A model generated the notes under the pieces. That model was not told the DNA's origin and did no database searches. It saw only the letters and a program-made list of their open reading frames with translations. This document shows, piece by piece, positions 1-6,536 of a stretch of 37,206 nt of DNA (the first letter of the stretch is position 1; each line of letters opens with the position of its first letter). Source of the DNA: Plantactinospora alkalitolerans. Lineage in GTDB: Bacteria > Actinomycetota > Actinomycetes > Mycobacteriales > Micromonosporaceae. The translations under genes and the position numbers were made by a program. Location of the stretch: NCBI RefSeq assembly GCF_015690345.1, contig NZ_JADPUN010000054.1:1-37206 (forward strand). Direction: 5' to 3'.

Positions 1-657
1 GTCCAGCGCCGCCCGGGTCGCACCGAAGGCGGCGAGGTCGGCGGCGCCGTGGGTCAGGTCCACGGCGTCGGCGGCGAGGGCGCCCCGCAACGGCGCCACC
101 CGGGCGGCGGTGCGCCGGGTCAACGCCGTCGCCAGCGCCGGAAGGGCCACGGCGGCCAGCAACAGCCCGCCGGCCACGACCAGCCCGGCGACGGGTGCGA
201 CGGCGGACGCGCCGACCACGGCGAGCAGGCCCACGACGGTGGCCGCGACCCCGGGGACCAGCACTCTGAGCAGCAGGTCCTGCACCGCCTCCACGTCCGA
301 GACGAGCCGGCTGAGGACGTCGCCGGAGCGTTCCCCACCGCCCCTGCGGGCCGCCAGGGCGGCGAAGACCCGGGCCCGGACCTCGGTGACGACGCGCAGG
401 GTGGCGTCATGGCCGGCCAACCGCTCGGTGTAGCGCAGCACCCCCCGGCCGATCGCCAGAGCCCGTACCGCGACGATCGCGACGGTGAGCGCGTCGAGGG
501 GCGGCCGCCCCGCCGCGGTGATCAGCAGCCAGGTCGCGGTCGCCATCAGGACGAGCCCGGCGAGTTCGGTGCCGGCCGCGAGCAGGCCGGCGCCGAGCAG
601 CCGACCGAGGTACGGCCGGCTCAGTCGCCATATCGCGCGCTCGGCGGACAGCCTCAC
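1..657 (-). CDS. cydC: CydC, ABC exporter subunit of cytochrome bd assembly (3' part missing)
   Basis: The visible 219 residues form the N-terminal transmembrane half of an ABC exporter subunit; the ATPase half lies beyond the window edge. CydC pairs with CydD to form a heterodimeric exporter of glutathione/cysteine or haem-linked thiols, needed to assemble cytochrome bd. The start is a GTG at 657 whose bases overlap the cydD stop (GTGA arrangement), so the two genes are translationally coupled. The sequence begins VRLSAERAIWRLSRPYLGRL, followed by hydrophobic helices and the stretch RGVLRYTERLAGHDATLRV, typical of CydC exporters. The identification rests on its place after cydD in a cyd operon and on the exporter-like helices. 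The alternative is an unrelated lipid-type ABC exporter half, which the operon context makes unlikely. Confidence 0.88.
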   Translation of the reverse strand, partial: MRLSAERAIWRLSRPYLGRLLGAGLLAAGTELAGLVLMATATWLLITAAGRPPLDALTVAIVAVRALAIGRGVLRYTERLAGHDATLRVVTEVRARVFAALAARRGGGERSGDVLSRLVSDVEAVQDLLLRVLVPGVAATVVGLLAVVGASAVAPVAGLVVAGGLLLAAVALPALATALTRRTAARVAPLRGALAADAVDLTHGAADLAAFGATRAALD

Positions 658-2372
658 ACCGTCACCTCCCGGGACGTACCGGCGTCGGCAGGCGGGCCGG
701 ACAGGGTCGGCGTCGCTTCGCTGACCCGCCCGTCCTCGACCCGCAGCACCCGGTCCGCCTCGGTCAGCAGCGCCGGCCGGTGCGCCACGAGCAGCGCGGT
801 ACGGCCGGCGACGAGCCGCCGGGTGCCGGCGAGGACGGCGGCCTCCGAGTCGCCGTCGAGCCGGGCCGTGGGCTCGTCGAGCAGTACGAGCGGGGCGTCC
901 CGGAGGAAGGCCCGGGCCAGCGCCACCCGCTGGCGTTGCCCGCTGGACAGGCCGTGGCCCCGTTCGCCGAGCCGGGTGTCGAGGCCCTCCGGCAGCGCGG
1001 CGACGACCTCGGCCAGTCCGGCGTCCCGCACCGCCGTCCGTACCGACTCCGGCGTCGCCTCCGGTGCGCCGAGCCGGATGTTCTCGGCCAGGGACGTGCC
1101 GAACAGATGCGCCCGCTGCGGCACCCAGGCCAGTTCCCGGCGCCAGTCGTCGAGGTCCACCTCGGCGAGGTCGATGCCGTCCACGGTGATCCGGCCGCTG
1201 GTCGGTGTGACGAAGCCGAGCAGCAGGTGGAGCAGGGTGCTCTTGCCGGCACCGCTGGGGCCGACGATGGCGATCCGCTCACCGGGCCGGATGGTGAGCC
1301 AGACGTCCCGCAGCGCGGTGGTGCGCTCGTACGCGACGGTGACCGATTCGAACCGGATCTCACCCGGCAACCGGATCTTCCGTGGCCGGGCCGCGTCCGG
1401 ATCGGGCCGGACGGTCGCCGGTGGGGGATCCAGCAGGGTGAGCGCCTCGTCGAGTGCCGTCAGTCCCTCCTGGCTGGCGTGGAACTGGCTGCCGGCGGCA
1501 CGCAGCGGCAGGAAGGCCTCCGGAGCGAGCAGGAGCACCAGCAGCGCCGTCTGGAGGGCGAGCCCGCCGCCGAGCAGCCGGAGGCCGATCGGCACCGCGA
1601 CCAGCGCCACCGAGAGGGTGGCGACCAGTTCCAGCACCAGCGCGGAGAGGAACGCGATCCGCAGCGTCTTCATTGTCGCCAGTCGATGCTGGTCCGCCAT
1701 CTGCCGGACCACGCCCACCTGACCGCGCGCCCGCCCGAACACCCGCAGGGTGGGCAGGCCGGTAACCATGTCCAGGAAGTGGCCGCCGAGCAGCGTCAGC
1801 CGGCGCCACTGCCGTTCCGTCGCGGCCTGCGCCTGCCAGCCCAGCAGCGCGCCGAAGACCGGGATCAGCGGCAGCGTGAGCGCGATGATCACGGCTGAAC
1901 TCCAGTCGGCGAACGCCAGCCGGGCGAGTACGGCCAGCGGCACCGTGAGACTCAGCACGAGCTGGGGCAGATAGCCGGTGAAGTACGCGTCGAGGGCGTC
2001 GAGCCCACGGCCGGCCAGGGTGGCGAGCTGGCCGGCACGCTGACCGGACAGCCAGCCCGGTCCGCGCCGGCCGACGGCGTCGAGCAGGTCGGCGCGGAGG
2101 GCGGCCTTGACCGTCGAGGCGGCCCGCGCCGCCACCGTTCCCTGGGCCCAGACCAGTGCCGCCCGGCCGGCGACGCTGGCCACGAAACCCGCCAGTGCCG
2201 CCCGGTCCAGGCGCCCGCCCGCCGCCGAGGCCAGCACCATGGCGAGCGTGGTGGCCTGGACGAGGACCAGTCCGGCGGCGGCCACGCCCAGGAGGCCGAG
2301 GGCGGCCAGCGGGCGCCGTGCACCGGGTACCCGGTGCAGCAGCCGCGGATCGAACGGGCGGCGACGACTCAC
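654..2372 (-). CDS. cydD: CydD, ABC exporter subunit of cytochrome bd assembly
   Basis: A 572-residue half-exporter: about 320 residues of membrane helices followed by an ATP-binding domain. Walker A (VGPSGAGKST, near residue 370), the ABC signature (LSSGQRQRVALARA) and Walker B with catalytic Glu (LVLLDEPTARLD) are all intact. With CydC it should export reduced thiols across the membrane so that haem can be inserted into cytochrome bd. The chosen start is a GTG at 2372, whose bases overlap the cydB TGA; it gives VSRRRPFDPRLLHRVP directly before the first helix. The frame stays open a further 684 bases upstream, but that stretch is antisense-of-frame sequence inside cydB and is arginine/proline rich, so it is not coding. 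Some actinomycetes fuse cydD and cydC; here they are separate with a 4-base overlap. Confidence 0.93.
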   Translation of the reverse strand: MSRRRPFDPRLLHRVPGARRPLAALGLLGVAAAGLVLVQATTLAMVLASAAGGRLDRAALAGFVASVAGRAALVWAQGTVAARAASTVKAALRADLLDAVGRRGPGWLSGQRAGQLATLAGRGLDALDAYFTGYLPQLVLSLTVPLAVLARLAFADWSSAVIIALTLPLIPVFGALLGWQAQAATERQWRRLTLLGGHFLDMVTGLPTLRVFGRARGQVGVVRQMADQHRLATMKTLRIAFLSALVLELVATLSVALVAVPIGLRLLGGGLALQTALLVLLLAPEAFLPLRAAGSQFHASQEGLTALDEALTLLDPPPATVRPDPDAARPRKIRLPGEIRFESVTVAYERTTALRDVWLTIRPGERIAIVGPSGAGKSTLLHLLLGFVTPTSGRITVDGIDLAEVDLDDWRRELAWVPQRAHLFGTSLAENIRLGAPEATPESVRTAVRDAGLAEVVAALPEGLDTRLGERGHGLSSGQRQRVALARAFLRDAPLVLLDEPTARLDGDSEAAVLAGTRRLVAGRTALLVAHRPALLTEADRVLRVEDGRVSEATPTLSGPPADAGTSREVTV

Positions 2373-3439
2373 CAGTACACCGGCGTCCTGGCGTCGAGCC
2401 GGCCACGGAAGATCCACCAGGAGACCAGTTGGAAGCCGAGTAGTGCCGGGAGCAGTGGCACGATCAGCCAGCTCAACAGCCGCAGGGTGGGCTCGCTGGC
2501 CGCCGCCGCGCCCACCGTCAGGCTGGCCGCCGGATCGACGCTGGAGACCAGGGCGTACGGCCAGGTCGTCGCGCCGATCAGCAGCACCGGGGCGGCCAGC
2601 GCCAGCGACGTGGCGACGAACGCGAGTCCGGGCCGCTGCCGGTCGAACGCGCGCCGGGCGAGGAGCAGGGCCAGCCCGAGTACGACTGGCAGCAGGACAC
2701 CGGCGACCGGCTGCCGCACGGTGTCGCGTACCCGTTCGGAGAGCAGGCCCAGCGCGGTGGTGGCGGCGATCGCGGCCAGGGCGGGGAGGACCAGCCGGCG
2801 GCCGATCCCGGCGAGCTGGCGTCCGGAGTCCCCGGGCAGCCGGAGCGCCAGGAAGGCGGCACCGTGTACGGCGACCAGCGCGACCAGGAGCAGCCCGCCC
2901 GCCACGGTGAACGGGGTGAAGACCCGGCCGGGCCCGTCGACGTGCCCGTCGGCGGCGACCGGTACGCCCTGGAGCAGCCCGGCGAGGACGATTCCCCAGC
3001 CGCCGGCGGAGAGAAGGCTCCCGGCCACCACGGCGCGATCCCACCGGCGCCGCCATCGGGGGCCGGACGGGCGGCTGCGCAGCGGTACGGCGACGATCAC
3101 CACGACCACGCCGCCGAGCGCGAGCAGTACGGCCGGATAGAGGCCGGAGAGCAGTTCTCCCTCCAGCATCGGAAAGGCGCCGAACAGGATGCCGACGGCG
3201 GCCACCAGCCAGACCTCGTTGCCGAGGAAGTAGGGGCCGAGCGCGGTGAGGTCGGCCCGGCGGCGGTCCGACAGTTCGGCGTCGGATCGTTCCCGTCCGC
3301 CGTCGGAGGGTTCCCGTGCGCCGTCGGATCGTTTCCGGTCGGGGCGGGCGAGCAGCATGCCGACGCCGTAGTCGTAGCCGCCGAGCACCAGGTAGGTGGC
3401 GAAGAAGAGGCCGAGCAGGACGTACCAGGCGGTGTGCAC
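2369..3439 (-). CDS. cydB: Cytochrome bd ubiquinol/menaquinol oxidase subunit II
   Basis: A 356-residue polytopic membrane protein with eight or nine hydrophobic helices, starting MHTAWYVLLGLFFATYLVLGGYDYGVGMLL, the usual CydB first helix with its GGYDYG loop. With CydA it forms the high-affinity terminal oxidase that reduces oxygen to water using quinol. The start is GTG at 3439, preceded by a strong Shine-Dalgarno sequence (GAGGAGGT) in the 12-base gap after cydA. Something is odd after helix 1: residues about 33-53 form a charged insert (RSDGARE, PSDGGRE, RSDAELS) encoded by three 21-bp tandem repeats. It should lie in the first loop. The TGA overlaps the cydD GTG. Confidence 0.95.
   Translation of the reverse strand: MHTAWYVLLGLFFATYLVLGGYDYGVGMLLARPDRKRSDGAREPSDGGRERSDAELSDRRRADLTALGPYFLGNEVWLVAAVGILFGAFPMLEGELLSGLYPAVLLALGGVVVVIVAVPLRSRPSGPRWRRRWDRAVVAGSLLSAGGWGIVLAGLLQGVPVAADGHVDGPGRVFTPFTVAGGLLLVALVAVHGAAFLALRLPGDSGRQLAGIGRRLVLPALAAIAATTALGLLSERVRDTVRQPVAGVLLPVVLGLALLLARRAFDRQRPGLAFVATSLALAAPVLLIGATTWPYALVSSVDPAASLTVGAAAASEPTLRLLSWLIVPLLPALLGFQLVSWWIFRGRLDARTPVYW
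3279..3341 (-). repeat. Three 21-bp tandem repeats inside cydB
   Basis: Three adjacent units (3279-3299, 3300-3320, 3321-3341) share the core GTCGGA(T/G)(C/G)GTT(C/T)CCG. On the minus strand they encode three seven-residue units of the form (R/P)SD-G-RE. They preserve the frame, so they lengthen a charged loop of CydB rather than breaking it. The unit is imperfect, which suggests an older expansion. Confidence 0.8.
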
Positions 3440-3451
3440 GGATCTACCTCC

Positions 3452-4711
3452 TCACGCGTGGACCGGTACGGGGGCGGGCTCGGACTGCTCGGCCGGTGGC
3501 GGCTCGGGCGGGCGGCCCAGGGCGAGGTCTCCGGCGCCCCGCGCGGCGTGCCGGGCCATCAACGTCCAGTTGACGACGGCGAGGGTGCCGAGCAGGAGCG
3601 TGAAACCGACGTACGAGCTGAGCAGCGTACCGCCGCCGACCGGGCTGACCGCGTCGGAGACCGGCAACAGACCGTAGACCGCCCAGGGCTGCCGGCCCAC
3701 CTCCCGGACCAGCCAGCCGGAAATCAGCGCGACGAACGGCAGTGGGGTGCTCAGCAGCACCAGGTAGAGCGGGAAGCGTAGCCGGATGATCCAGTCGCGG
3801 TAGAAGAGTGGAAGCAGGAAGATCCCCCAGGAAAGTACGAAGGCGATCATCATCATCAGCTCCAGCGGCACGCCGGTCCACTCCGGCGGGGTGTAGTCGC
3901 CGGGACCGAACTGGCCGGTCCACCGTTCGAGCAGTCCGGCCTCGGCGACGTCCGCGCCGAACTTGGTGGGTTGCACCGCGCCGACCGCACCGAACTGTGG
4001 AAAGCCGGAGCCCATCGTGAGCGTGGTGCCCAGTAGGCCGGCGACCAGGCCGAGCCGCAGTGACGTACGGAACAGGGCGTGGTCGACGGTGCGCCGGATC
4101 AGGTGCCAGGAACTCACCCCGGCCATCAGCAGTCCACCCGCCATCAGGGCGGCCCCGAGCACGTGCGGAAGGGCGAAACTGAGGGTGGGGTTGGCCAGCA
4201 GCGCGGAGAAGTCGGTCAGGTGGGCGACGCCGTCGCGTATCTCGTAGCCGACCGGGTTCTGCAACCAGGAGTTCGCCACCATCACCCAGTACGCCGAGGC
4301 GTACGCGGTGATCGCCACGCCCCACAGCAGGGCGAGGTGTAGGCCCCGACCCAGTCGGTGCCAGCCGAAGATCCACATGCCGAGGAAGGTCGACTCCAGG
4401 AAGAACGCGACGAGGGTCTCGATCGCCAGTGGGGCGCCGAAGACGTTGCCGACGTAGCGGGAGAGTCCGCTCCAGTTCAGCCCGAACTGGAACTCCATCA
4501 CGAGGCCGGTGGCGATGCCCAGGACGTAGTTGATGACGTAGAGCGTGCCCCAGAAGCGGGTGAGTCGCTCGTACCCGGGTTTCCTGGTGAGGTATCCGGC
4601 GGTCTGGAGGCAGACGAGCAGGGTGACCAGGCCCAGCGTCACGGCGACGAAGAGGAAGTGGATCGACGCCGTGCTGGCGAACTGTAGACGGGCGATCAGA
4701 AGCGGATCCAT
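3452..4711 (-). CDS. cydA: Cytochrome bd oxidase subunit I
   Basis: A 419-residue CydA, the subunit that carries haems b558, b595 and d and the quinol site. Visible signatures are the haem-ligand His18 in SIHFLFVAVTLG, the acidic haem-pocket segment ESTFLGMWIFGW, the LTDFSALLANPTLSFALPHVLGAALMAGG segment containing another conserved His (quoted here as three pieces: LTDFSAL, NPTLSF, PHVLGAALMAGG), and the FPQFGAV region. At about 420 residues it is shorter than the 522-residue E. coli protein, in keeping with the short Q-loop class. ATG at 4711 is preceded by GAAGGG. It is the first gene of the cydABDC operon, and its upstream region holds two BlaI-like dyads, so the operon may be controlled by the neighbouring BlaI-type repressor. 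No Rex-type TGTGA-N-TCACA dyad is visible there. Confidence 0.95.
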   Translation of the reverse strand: MDPLLIARLQFASTASIHFLFVAVTLGLVTLLVCLQTAGYLTRKPGYERLTRFWGTLYVINYVLGIATGLVMEFQFGLNWSGLSRYVGNVFGAPLAIETLVAFFLESTFLGMWIFGWHRLGRGLHLALLWGVAITAYASAYWVMVANSWLQNPVGYEIRDGVAHLTDFSALLANPTLSFALPHVLGAALMAGGLLMAGVSSWHLIRRTVDHALFRTSLRLGLVAGLLGTTLTMGSGFPQFGAVGAVQPTKFGADVAEAGLLERWTGQFGPGDYTPPEWTGVPLELMMMIAFVLSWGIFLLPLFYRDWIIRLRFPLYLVLLSTPLPFVALISGWLVREVGRQPWAVYGLLPVSDAVSPVGGGTLLSSYVGFTLLLGTLAVVNWTLMARHAARGAGDLALGRPPEPPPAEQSEPAPVPVHA

Positions 4712-4799
4712 GGCAACCCTTCGGCGTCGGCATCGCTTTCGTGGGCAGCCTATGTGTAGGCGATCTACCTATGCATACAGCGCGCGAAGTATCCTTTCG

Positions 4800-4815
4800 T
4801 ACTGCTTTGGCAGTA
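4800..4815. promoter_or_regulatory. Dyad TACTGC-N4-GCAGTA upstream of cydA (BlaI-like operator)
   Basis: A perfect 6-bp inverted repeat with a 4-base centre, spaced exactly like the 16-bp dyads bound by BlaI/MecI repressors. It lies 89 bases before the cydA ATG and 38 bases after the 3' end of the M56 gene. On the cydA strand it sits just upstream of GATACT, a possible -10 hexamer. The operator role is inferred from the nearby blaI-type gene and from the second dyad alongside. Confidence 0.55.
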
Positions 4816-4823
4816 GCTCCATA

Positions 4824-4842
4824 CTACTACGAGTCGTAGTAG
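4824..4842. promoter_or_regulatory. Perfect 9-1-9 dyad CTACTACGA-G-TCGTAGTAG upstream of cydA (BlaI-like operator)
   Basis: The arms are perfectly complementary over nine bases. The inner half-sites TACTAC-N5-GTAGTA match those upstream of blaI at 6182-6198 except for one base, and resemble BlaI/MecI family operators. The site is only 12 bases beyond the M56 gene end and belongs to the cydA promoter region. It could also act as a short terminator for the M56 gene if read the other way, but it lacks a T tract. Confidence 0.65.
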
Positions 4843-4853
4843 AGCTGGGAACC

Positions 4854-5777
4854 TCAGCGCAGGAAGAGTGACACCGGCAGGCTGACCAGGGCAGTCGCCA
4901 GCGACAGCGCGGCGACGCTGCGCAGCCGGTTCGGCCGCTCCGCCACCGCCAGCAGCCGGGCCACCCGGGCGTCGAGTTCGCCGTCGGCGGCACCGAGCGC
5001 ACCGGTCGGCGTGACCCGGGAACCGGCGCTGGCGAACCGCAGCAGCGCGGCCGCGAGCGGGGCGTCGGCATGCAGGCGTCGAGCCTTGTCGTCCGCCCGC
5101 ATCTCCACCAGCAGTGCGACCGCCTCGTGCGCCGTACGCACCCAACGCACCCCCGGCAACGCCCGGCAGAGCGCGGTGAACGGCAGCAGCACCAGGTCGT
5201 GCCGCTCGTCGGCGTGCGCCCGCTCGTGACTCAGCACCGCCGCGAGCTGCGGCCGGTCGAGCAGGCTCAGGGTGCCGGCGCTGACCACCACCTGCGGACG
5301 TACCCCGGGCAGGCAGTAGGCGGCGGCGCTGGGATGGTCGAGCACCAGGGCACCGGGCGCGGCCGGATCGTCCCGGGCGACGAGGGTGAGCAGGTCGCGG
5401 TGCCGGCGCTGGGCACGCAGCGCACTGAGCAGGCTGCGGGCCGTGGACCAGAGCAGTACGACGGCCACGCCGAGACCGACGCCGACAAGTCCGAGGTGGG
5501 TCACCCCCATGCCCCGGGGCAGGGTGCCGCCGAACAGATCGCCGACGAGGGACCGCAGCGCCGAACCGGTGCTCTGCCCGTACGGAGCCAGCCCGATCGA
5601 GATCGGCAGGCCGATCGCGGAGAGCCCGAGGGCAAGGCCGACCGCCTGCCAGCAGATGATCGCCACCCGAGGGCTGTGCCAGGTCCACGCGGCGCCCAGC
5701 CGGCCCGTACCGGTGAGCACCCGCGCCGCCACGTAGCAGGCCAGGACGGCGATCGCGAAGGAAGAGGCGTAGGTCAT
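4854..5777 (-). CDS. M56 (BlaR1/MecR1-like) integral membrane metallopeptidase
   Basis: A 307-residue membrane protein with hydrophobic helices at the N-terminus (TYASSFAIAVLACYVAARVL), around residues 35-55 and 90-115, and at the C-terminal end. It carries a zinc-peptidase motif SHERAHADERHD (HExxH with a downstream acidic residue). M56 peptidases cleave or inactivate BlaI-type repressors. This protein lacks the extracellular penicillin-binding sensor domain of BlaR1, so the sequence gives no sign of direct beta-lactam sensing; the trigger is unknown. It starts four bases after the blaI stop, with GAGGTGA as ribosome site, so the two form an operon. In actinobacteria such pairs are widespread and often not linked to a beta-lactamase, and none is seen here. 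Confidence 0.9.
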   Translation of the reverse strand: MTYASSFAIAVLACYVAARVLTGTGRLGAAWTWHSPRVAIICWQAVGLALGLSAIGLPISIGLAPYGQSTGSALRSLVGDLFGGTLPRGMGVTHLGLVGVGLGVAVVLLWSTARSLLSALRAQRRHRDLLTLVARDDPAAPGALVLDHPSAAAYCLPGVRPQVVVSAGTLSLLDRPQLAAVLSHERAHADERHDLVLLPFTALCRALPGVRWVRTAHEAVALLVEMRADDKARRLHADAPLAAALLRFASAGSRVTPTGALGAADGELDARVARLLAVAERPNRLRSVAALSLATALVSLPVSLFLR

Positions 5778-5781
5778 GCCG

Positions 5782-6171
5782 TCACCTCGCCGCGCTCGGC
5801 GGGCCGTCGGCGGCCTCCTCGGCGAGGGCGGCGCGCAACACGTCGGCCTCGGTCCCGGTCACCGACCGGGCGAACCGGACCAGTGCCGCGTCCCGGCTGC
5901 CGGCCAGGTCAAGAGCGTCGAGCATCAGCCGGGCGATGTGCGCCTCCCGGCTGGCCGCCGGCCGGTACCGCCAGGCCCGGCCCGCCCGCTCGCGCTCGAC
6001 CATGCCCTTGCCGGCCAGCCGGTCGAGCACGGTCATCACGGTGGTGTACGCCAGCTCGCGATTCCGGAGCCCCTCGGCCACCTCGCGCACCGTCACCCCG
6101 GAGCCGCCGCTCGCGCCCCGGTCCCAGAGCACGTCCATCACGGCACGTTCGAGATCACCGAGTCGCGTCAC
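5782..6171 (-). CDS. BlaI/MecI/CopY-family winged-helix transcriptional repressor
   Basis: A 129-residue protein beginning VTRLGDLERAVMDVLW, then TVREVAEGLRNRELAYTTVM and TVLDRLAGKGMVERERAGRA, the winged-helix signature of the BlaI family, followed by an alpha-helical dimerisation tail. These repressors bind TAC/GTA dyads as dimers and are released when a partner M56 peptidase cleaves them. The start is GTG at 6171. An operator-like dyad ends 10 bases upstream, so the message may have a very short leader and the gene is probably self-repressed. Its likely second target is cydA, whose promoter carries two similar dyads. Confidence 0.92.
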   Translation of the reverse strand: MTRLGDLERAVMDVLWDRGASGGSGVTVREVAEGLRNRELAYTTVMTVLDRLAGKGMVERERAGRAWRYRPAASREAHIARLMLDALDLAGSRDAALVRFARSVTGTEADVLRAALAEEAADGPPSAAR

Positions 6172-6181
6172 GCGGCAAGTC

Positions 6182-6198
6182 TACTACCCGTCGTCGTA
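6182..6198. promoter_or_regulatory. BlaI-like operator TACTAC-N5-GTCGTA before the blaI-type gene
   Basis: The dyad has the same half-sites and the same 5-base spacing as the one at 4825-4841, with one mismatch in one arm. It lies 10-27 bases before the GTG start of the repressor gene, where it would overlap the promoter, as expected for autorepression. Confidence 0.65.
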
Positions 6199-6326
6199 TA
6201 CCTGGTTATGGCGACGGCTACGTTCGCGGTGAACCGGGCGGTGTGATCGAAGCGACAGTGACGCGAGCGTGTCGGAGCCGAGTCATGGAGTAGTCGTCCC
6301 GCTCGCGGCGCACGGTAACCTCTGTC

Positions 6327-6332
6327 TAATAT
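6327..6332 (+). promoter_or_regulatory. Possible -10 element (TAATAT) for fxsA
   Basis: This is the only AT-rich hexamer in the 158 bases between the blaI operator and fxsA. It precedes the GAAGGA ribosome site at 6341-6346 and the ATG at 6357. No clear -35 box is visible, so the call rests on composition and position only. Confidence 0.35.
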
Positions 6333-6356
6333 TTCGCGGCGAAGGACGAGTGCGGC

Positions 6357-6536
6357 ATGAAAAAAGTGGGGCCCGACGTCGAGGGACAACTGGTCGATCT
6401 CGACGACATCCCGCTGGCCCAGGTGCTGCTGCTAGACGAGGACGAGTCTGTCCTGGCCAACTCGATCCGGAGGGTCATCGATGCGGCCCAGCGGCATCCC
6501 CGGGACACCGTGGCGGCGTTCAACAACTACGTCTGA
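6357..6536 (+). CDS. fxsA: FxsA-like RiPP precursor peptide (FxSxx-COOH family variant ending FNNYV)
   Basis: A 59-residue acidic peptide, begun at ATG 6357 with GAAGGA ten bases upstream. It has the family layout: a leader with DIPLAQVLLLDEDESVLANS (about residues 17-36), an RRVIDAAQ helix, and an aromatic C-terminus. FxsA precursors end in Phe-x-Ser-x-x; this one ends F55-N56-N57-Y58-V59, with Asn in the third ring position instead of Ser. Related three-residue cyclophane systems (Xye, Grr) use Asn at that place, so F55-N57 is the expected cross-link, made by FxsB encoded immediately after. The product should be a short C-terminal cyclophane-bearing peptide; no leader peptidase or exporter gene lies nearby. 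The gene is too short to be found by length alone; family, context and overlap with fxsB support it. Confidence 0.9.
   Translation: MKKVGPDVEGQLVDLDDIPLAQVLLLDEDESVLANSIRRVIDAAQRHPRDTVAAFNNYV
6469..6474 (+). promoter_or_regulatory. Ribosome binding site GGAGGG for fxsB, inside fxsA
   Basis: GGAGGG lies six bases before ATG 6481. No other start codon occurs in the fxsB frame until well inside the radical SAM core, so this site decides the start and shows that fxsB begins within the end of fxsA. Confidence 0.8.
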
